Shown: positions 10,860 through 13,792 of the stretch, piece by piece
Numbering within the stretch: the first letter of the stretch is position 1
Layout: each line of letters begins with the position of its first letter
NCBI GenBank assembly: GCA_946480585.1
Contig: CAMLKQ010000026.1
Coordinates: 1 to 13,792, forward strand
DNA from: an uncultured Kangiella sp.
GTDB lineage: Bacteria; Pseudomonadota; Gammaproteobacteria; Enterobacterales; DSM-103792
Direction of reading: 5' to 3'
DNA: 13,792 nt
Position numbers and translations under genes: made by a program
The notes under the pieces: generated by a model
Told to the model about the DNA's origin: nothing
What the model saw: the letters and a program-made list of their open reading frames with translations, nothing else
The model's database searches: none

Positions 10860-11348
10860 TCAGTCCTCCACGTCGTTGCGGCTGCTGACGCCACCGGCCC
10901 GGGCAAAGACCCGGGCATCCTGTTCGCTGGCATTGAATTGCGCCAGCTTGGCCAACTCCTGCGGATTTTCTTTGGCTTTGGCGAGTTCTTCGGCGGTGAG
11001 GCCGCGAATACCGGTGGCGACCGTGGTATCGGTGCGGCTGATGCTGCCGAGCGTCATCAGTGCGCCAGCATTGCCTTTGCCTTCGATGTTGGCGCTGCCG
11101 GCCAGGCGGACATGCAACAAACGAATCCAGCCTTTGCCGCTGCTGTGCTCGGCGGCATACCAGCCCCCTTGCCGTTCATGGACTAACAGCTCGCTGCCTT
11201 TGCCCAGTTTGACGACAACGCCGGCTTTGGCGTCCGGTTTGCTTTTCAATTCGGTTGCGGTCACGGTCTCTGCTTGCTGCGCCGCCATGGCGACGCTGCT
11301 GACGCCGAGCACTGCGGCGACAGCTGTCAAACGCCATCTCCTGATCAT
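10860..11348 (-). CDS. Exported SH3-domain protein
   Basis: 162 residues. A signal peptide (RRWRLTAVAAVLGVSSVAMA, cleavage about residue 22-23) is followed by one bacterial SH3 (SH3b) domain at about 26-84 (ATELKSKPDAKAGVVVKLGKG, then GGWYAAE and GWIRLLHVRL). The tail contains TVATGIRGLTAEELAKAKENPQ and a short helical segment. Bacterial SH3 domains of this kind bind cell wall or protein partners, so a periplasmic adaptor is likely. Its ATG overlaps the cyclase stop codon in TGATG, with AAGGAG upstream inside the cyclase gene. The stop lies 4 nt before the M48 ATG. The position suggests a partner of the cyclase, the protease or both. That is inference. Confidence 0.85.
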   Translation of the reverse strand: MIRRWRLTAVAAVLGVSSVAMAAQQAETVTATELKSKPDAKAGVVVKLGKGSELLVHERQGGWYAAEHSSGKGWIRLLHVRLAGSANIEGKGNAGALMTLGSISRTDTTVATGIRGLTAEELAKAKENPQELAKLAQFNASEQDARVFARAGGVSSRNDVED

Positions 11349-13204
11349 CAGGGTTTTCTCCTTGGCTCATAAACCGTCACCGGTTCATTCCGGCCTTTCA
11401 CCTTATATTCGCCACGTGGAATGAAGTCAAAAGCTTCGCTGGCATTGCCGTCGGCTTGCGCCAGACAGGCTTGCCGGGTGGCTTCCGACACCAGCACACG
11501 GGCAATGCCCTTGGTGAGGCCTTCCATGCGGCTGGCGAGGTTTACGGTATCGCCGATCGCGGTGTACTCGTAACGTTGCGCGGAGCCGAGCATGCCCACC
11601 ACCGCCGGGCCGGTATGAATGCCGATGCCGATATCAAAGCCCTGCAAGCCTTTTGCCGCGACAAACCGTTCCAGTTCTTCGCACATATCAAGTGCAGCGG
11701 CAACCGCGTGCCTTGCGTGTTGCGGGTCATCGAGTGGCGCGCCCCAAAACGCCATGATGGCGTCGCCGATGAATTTGTCGAGTGTGCCGTGGTGCTGAAA
11801 GATGCGCGCCACTTGCTGACTGAAATAGTCATTGAGCAACGCCATGATGACGGGCGCCGGGTGTTGCTCCGACAGCGTCGTGAAGCCGCGAATGTCGGAA
11901 AACAGCACGGTGATCTCGCAATCGCGCGCGGCCAGGCTTTGGTCGGTCAGGCCATCGCGGGCGAGTTGCTCGACCACGTTCGGGTCAAGAAAGCGGCCGA
12001 AAAGATCGAGCGCTTCGGCGCGGGCATCGCGTTCACGAAGGTAACGCAGCAAACCGGCAGCGGCCAGCAACAGCAGCAAGCCGAGCAAGGGAGTCACCAC
12101 CGCCACCAGCACGCCGAGCCGAATGGCGGCAAAACTGGCCGCGACCAGTAGCGCGGCGACGGCTACCGTTTGCAGCACGGTGCTGGAGAATGCGGCCTTG
12201 CTACTGCTGCGCCAGTACAGCCAGAGTAGCAATACCGCGCCATACACGAGCTGCCACCACGGTTGGTAATGCAGCGCCTGACCGTGTTTGATGTTGTCGA
12301 CTGCGTTTACCAGCATATACAGCGCCGGAAATTGCGCGCTCAATGCGGTCGGTCGCAGATCGTGATTGCCGGAAGCGGTTGAACCAATGAACACCACCTT
12401 GTCGCGAAAGCGGGCATCGGCCTCGCCATTCATGACCTTGGCAAATACATCGACATAAGCATGAGTCGGGTAGGGCGGGCGACCGCCACGCCAATCGAGT
12501 CGCAACCGGTTGCCAGCGGGCAGCGCATAGCCCAGATCTCGTGCCACCACCGCCGGCAGCGAAAACAGCTGCCAGCCCGACAGTTCCTGATAAATGTCGT
12601 AATGGCGCGCGACGCCGTCGCCATCCGGGCTGAAATTGATCAAACCAAGTCGCCAATGTTCCGGAGTGGCAATGGTCGGCAAAATCAGTTGCGCGCGCGC
12701 GTCGGCATCGGCCGTTTCCGTGCGCACAATCGCGTCGAGCGGCGGGTAGCTGCTGAGCAGTCGATCACGCTCCGGCGTCAGGCTGTTCTGCAGCAAGGTC
12801 GGCAAGTAGACGTTGTCGTGCGTGGCCAGCACCTCGGCAAAATACTGATCCATTTCCGGCCGGAACTTGTCTGGCTCGCTGAACCAGATATCGAAGACAA
12901 TGGCGCGTGCGCCTTGCTCATTGAGCCATTCAATGAGACCCGCGTGGGTCGCCCGCGGCCATGGCCAGGCACCGATCTGTTCTGCCATGGCGGTCAGACT
13001 GTAGTCATCGATATCGATGACGATCAGTTCCGGATCGGGCGATTGCTGCTGGGCGCGCAAGCGGGTCAACGCGTCCAGCCAGAGGAAATCCAACCGCTGC
13101 AATACGGTGCTGAATGGCGCCAGCGACAGCAGCAGCAAAATGACCAGCAAGACACTGCCCAGCCCAAAGCGTTGCAAGCGGGAGTGTTGACCTGCGGGGT
13201 TCAT
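11348..13204 (-). CDS. CHASE2-domain transmembrane class III adenylate cyclase
   Basis: 618 residues. An N-terminal transmembrane helix (about 13-33) precedes a large periplasmic CHASE2 sensor domain (about 35-305, with IVIDIDDYSL, ARAIVFDIWFSEPD and KVVFIGSTASGNHDLRPT). Three further membrane helices follow (about 317-332, 340-360, 363-387), then a linker and the cytoplasmic cyclase domain (about 425-615). Catalytic features are intact: metal aspartates D437 (LFSDIRGFT) and D481 (IGDAIMAF), purine-selecting K477 with T548 (YTAIGD), and transition-state N555/R559 (NLASR). The Lys/Thr pair points to ATP and to the class IIIb subtype, so the product should be cAMP. It starts at ATG 13204, with no Shine-Dalgarno seen and a CGAA/UUCG hairpin touching the start. 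It is the first gene of the operon with the SH3 and M48 genes. The stimulus is unknown. Confidence 0.95.
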   Translation of the reverse strand: MNPAGQHSRLQRFGLGSVLLVILLLLSLAPFSTVLQRLDFLWLDALTRLRAQQQSPDPELIVIDIDDYSLTAMAEQIGAWPWPRATHAGLIEWLNEQGARAIVFDIWFSEPDKFRPEMDQYFAEVLATHDNVYLPTLLQNSLTPERDRLLSSYPPLDAIVRTETADADARAQLILPTIATPEHWRLGLINFSPDGDGVARHYDIYQELSGWQLFSLPAVVARDLGYALPAGNRLRLDWRGGRPPYPTHAYVDVFAKVMNGEADARFRDKVVFIGSTASGNHDLRPTALSAQFPALYMLVNAVDNIKHGQALHYQPWWQLVYGAVLLLWLYWRSSSKAAFSSTVLQTVAVAALLVAASFAAIRLGVLVAVVTPLLGLLLLLAAAGLLRYLRERDARAEALDLFGRFLDPNVVEQLARDGLTDQSLAARDCEITVLFSDIRGFTTLSEQHPAPVIMALLNDYFSQQVARIFQHHGTLDKFIGDAIMAFWGAPLDDPQHARHAVAAALDMCEELERFVAAKGLQGFDIGIGIHTGPAVVGMLGSAQRYEYTAIGDTVNLASRMEGLTKGIARVLVSEATRQACLAQADGNASEAFDFIPRGEYKVKGRNEPVTVYEPRRKP

Positions 13205-13216
13205 GCGCCGAAGCGC
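13205..13216 (-). repeat. UUCG tetraloop hairpin touching the cyclase start codon
   Basis: On the coding strand GCGC-TTCG-GCGC directly precedes ATG. C(UUCG)G loops are exceptionally stable. It occupies the place where a Shine-Dalgarno should be. Confidence 0.5.
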
Positions 13217-13217
13217 C

Positions 13218-13223
13218 AGTGTA
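13218..13223 (-). promoter_or_regulatory. Possible -10 element of the cyclase operon
   Basis: TACACT on the minus strand, 13 nt before the ATG. If used, transcription would start about 5-8 nt before the ATG, giving an almost leaderless message, in keeping with the missing Shine-Dalgarno. The matching -35 (CTCACC at 17 bp) is poor, so this is tentative. Confidence 0.3.
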
Positions 13224-13283
13224 TGGCGAGGGTCATGTCAGGTGAGCCTGTCCGGTGGCAGCGTGACGGTACCCAGACAGCAT

Positions 13284-13315
13284 AACGGCCGGTTGCGAAT
13301 TCGCAACCGGCCGTT
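13284..13315. repeat. Perfect 32-bp palindrome upstream of the cyclase operon
   Basis: The left arm AACGGCCGGTTGCGAA (13284-13299) is followed at once by its exact reverse complement TTCGCAACCGGCCGTT (13300-13315), with no spacer. No T-run follows on the minus strand (next bases ATGCTG) and none on the plus strand beyond GTTG. It lies 80 bp before the cyclase ATG and 68 bp after the M16 stop. Confidence 0.9.
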
Positions 13316-13346
13316 GTTGATGACTCGGCGGTTTCGCTCCACGCAA

Positions 13347-13379
13347 CTGCTCGCCAGCGGAGCTGACTGCGCCGAGCAG
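13347..13379 (-). terminator. Possible weak hairpin terminator after the M16 peptidase gene
   Basis: Arms CTGCTCG (13347-13353) and CGAGCAG (13373-13379) flank a 19-nt interior, starting 3 nt beyond the M16 stop codon on the minus strand. No clear U tract follows, so Rho-independent termination is doubtful. Confidence 0.3.
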
Positions 13380-13382
13380 CAC

Positions 13383-13792
13383 TCAGAGTTGAAAGCGGTC
13401 CTGCTGGATGTCGAGCCGGCTGACCTTGCCGTACTTGGCCGCGACCGCGCCGATTTCAGCAGCGTTGCCAATCAGCACAAACTGCAGCTTGTCTTTCGGC
13501 AGATGCTGGCGGGCGAGGGCGTTGGCGCGATCCAGCGTCAGTGCTTCGACATCGGCGAGATACTGGTCGAACTCGGCCTTGCTCATGCCATATTGATGCA
13601 GCATGGCGAGCGCGTCGGCCAGATCGGCAGCGGTTTCGAACTTCGGCGGATACAGGCCTTTGACATAGGCTTTGGCCGAGGTCAACGTGGCCTCGTCAAT
13701 GCCTTGCGTCCAAATCCGTTGATAGGTGCTGAGCGCCAGATCAATGGCTTTCTCGGTGTTGGCCTTGGCGGTAAACGTGGTGATGTTGAACA
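13383..13792 (-). CDS. M16-family peptidase, C-terminal part
   Basis: The gene runs off the right edge. About 136 C-terminal residues are visible and the frame is open to base 13792. The visible sequence begins FNITTFTAKANTEKAIDLAL and continues with ATLTSAKAYVKGLYPPKFET, a helical LADALAMLHQYGMSKAEFDQ stretch, and VEALTLDRANALARQHLPKDKLQFVLIGN. This is the usual end of a PqqL/insulinase-like M16 domain: the A-K-Y-V-x-G helix, x-x-V-x-A-L-T-x-x, then a strand with VLIG. The zinc motif HxxEH lies outside the window. It is probably a periplasmic or membrane-anchored zinc peptidase, but the localisation signal is not visible. Its transcript would end in a 178 bp spacer rich in dyads, before the cyclase operon on the same strand. 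Confidence 0.8.
   Translation of the reverse strand, partial: FNITTFTAKANTEKAIDLALSTYQRIWTQGIDEATLTSAKAYVKGLYPPKFETAADLADALAMLHQYGMSKAEFDQYLADVEALTLDRANALARQHLPKDKLQFVLIGNAAEIGAVAAKYGKVSRLDIQQDRFQL

Noticed and set aside
10856..10933. 26-residue extension of the M48 protein.
   Set aside because: It would bury the lipoprotein signal and overlap the SH3 gene. The ATG at 10855 has a strong GGAGG.

Overview
The window looks like chromosomal DNA of a fairly GC-rich gammaproteobacterium. The evidence is the combination of a 67K-type SppA, an enterobacterial-type FadH, a DUF2797 protein close to pseudomonad versions, and a secreted protein with a GlyGly-CTERM tail. There are no transposases, integrases, tRNAs, rRNAs or CRISPR arrays. 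Base composition looks even, so I read it as core or lightly accessory chromosome rather than an island.

Layout: (1) 1-1413, 3' part of a DEAD-box RNA helicase with a long Arg/Gly/Asp/Ser-rich tail, converging through a bidirectional terminator (1432-1468) on (2) sppA (1517-3379, minus). (3) A 285 bp divergent spacer (3380-3664) leads to fadH (3665-5695, plus). It holds a good sigma70-type promoter and a FadR-like operator next to the start codon. (4) A second bidirectional terminator (5723-5757) separates fadH from a minus-strand pair: an 828-residue delta-60-repeat protein with a GlyGly-CTERM tail (6304-8790), overlapped by 14 bp by a small secreted phospholipase A2-like protein (5835-6317). 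(5) A DUF2797 Cys-rich protein (9014-9835, plus) is divergent from that pair. (6) A hairpin-packed convergent spacer (9836-9964) precedes a tightly packed minus-strand operon: CHASE2 adenylate cyclase, SH3-domain exported protein, M48 lipoprotein metalloprotease (13204 down to 9965). (7) Upstream of that operon lies the 3' end of an M16-type peptidase gene (13383-13792, minus), separated from it by a spacer with a perfect 32-bp palindrome.

How genes may work together: FadH completes beta-oxidation of unsaturated fatty acids, and its promoter architecture suggests fatty-acid control. SppA, the M48 lipoprotein and the M16 peptidase are all proteolytic, and at least the first two act at the envelope. 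The CHASE2 cyclase, SH3 protein and M48 protease share stop/start overlaps or a 4-nt gap, so they are probably translated together and may form an envelope-sensing and quality-control module with cAMP output. The delta-60 and PLA2-like proteins are both exported and translationally coupled.

No wholly unknown multi-gene defence or mobile system is evident. The most interesting items are the cyclase-SH3-M48 operon, the secreted delta-60/PLA2-like pair, the predicted FadR site, the DUF2797 protein and the dyad-rich spacers.
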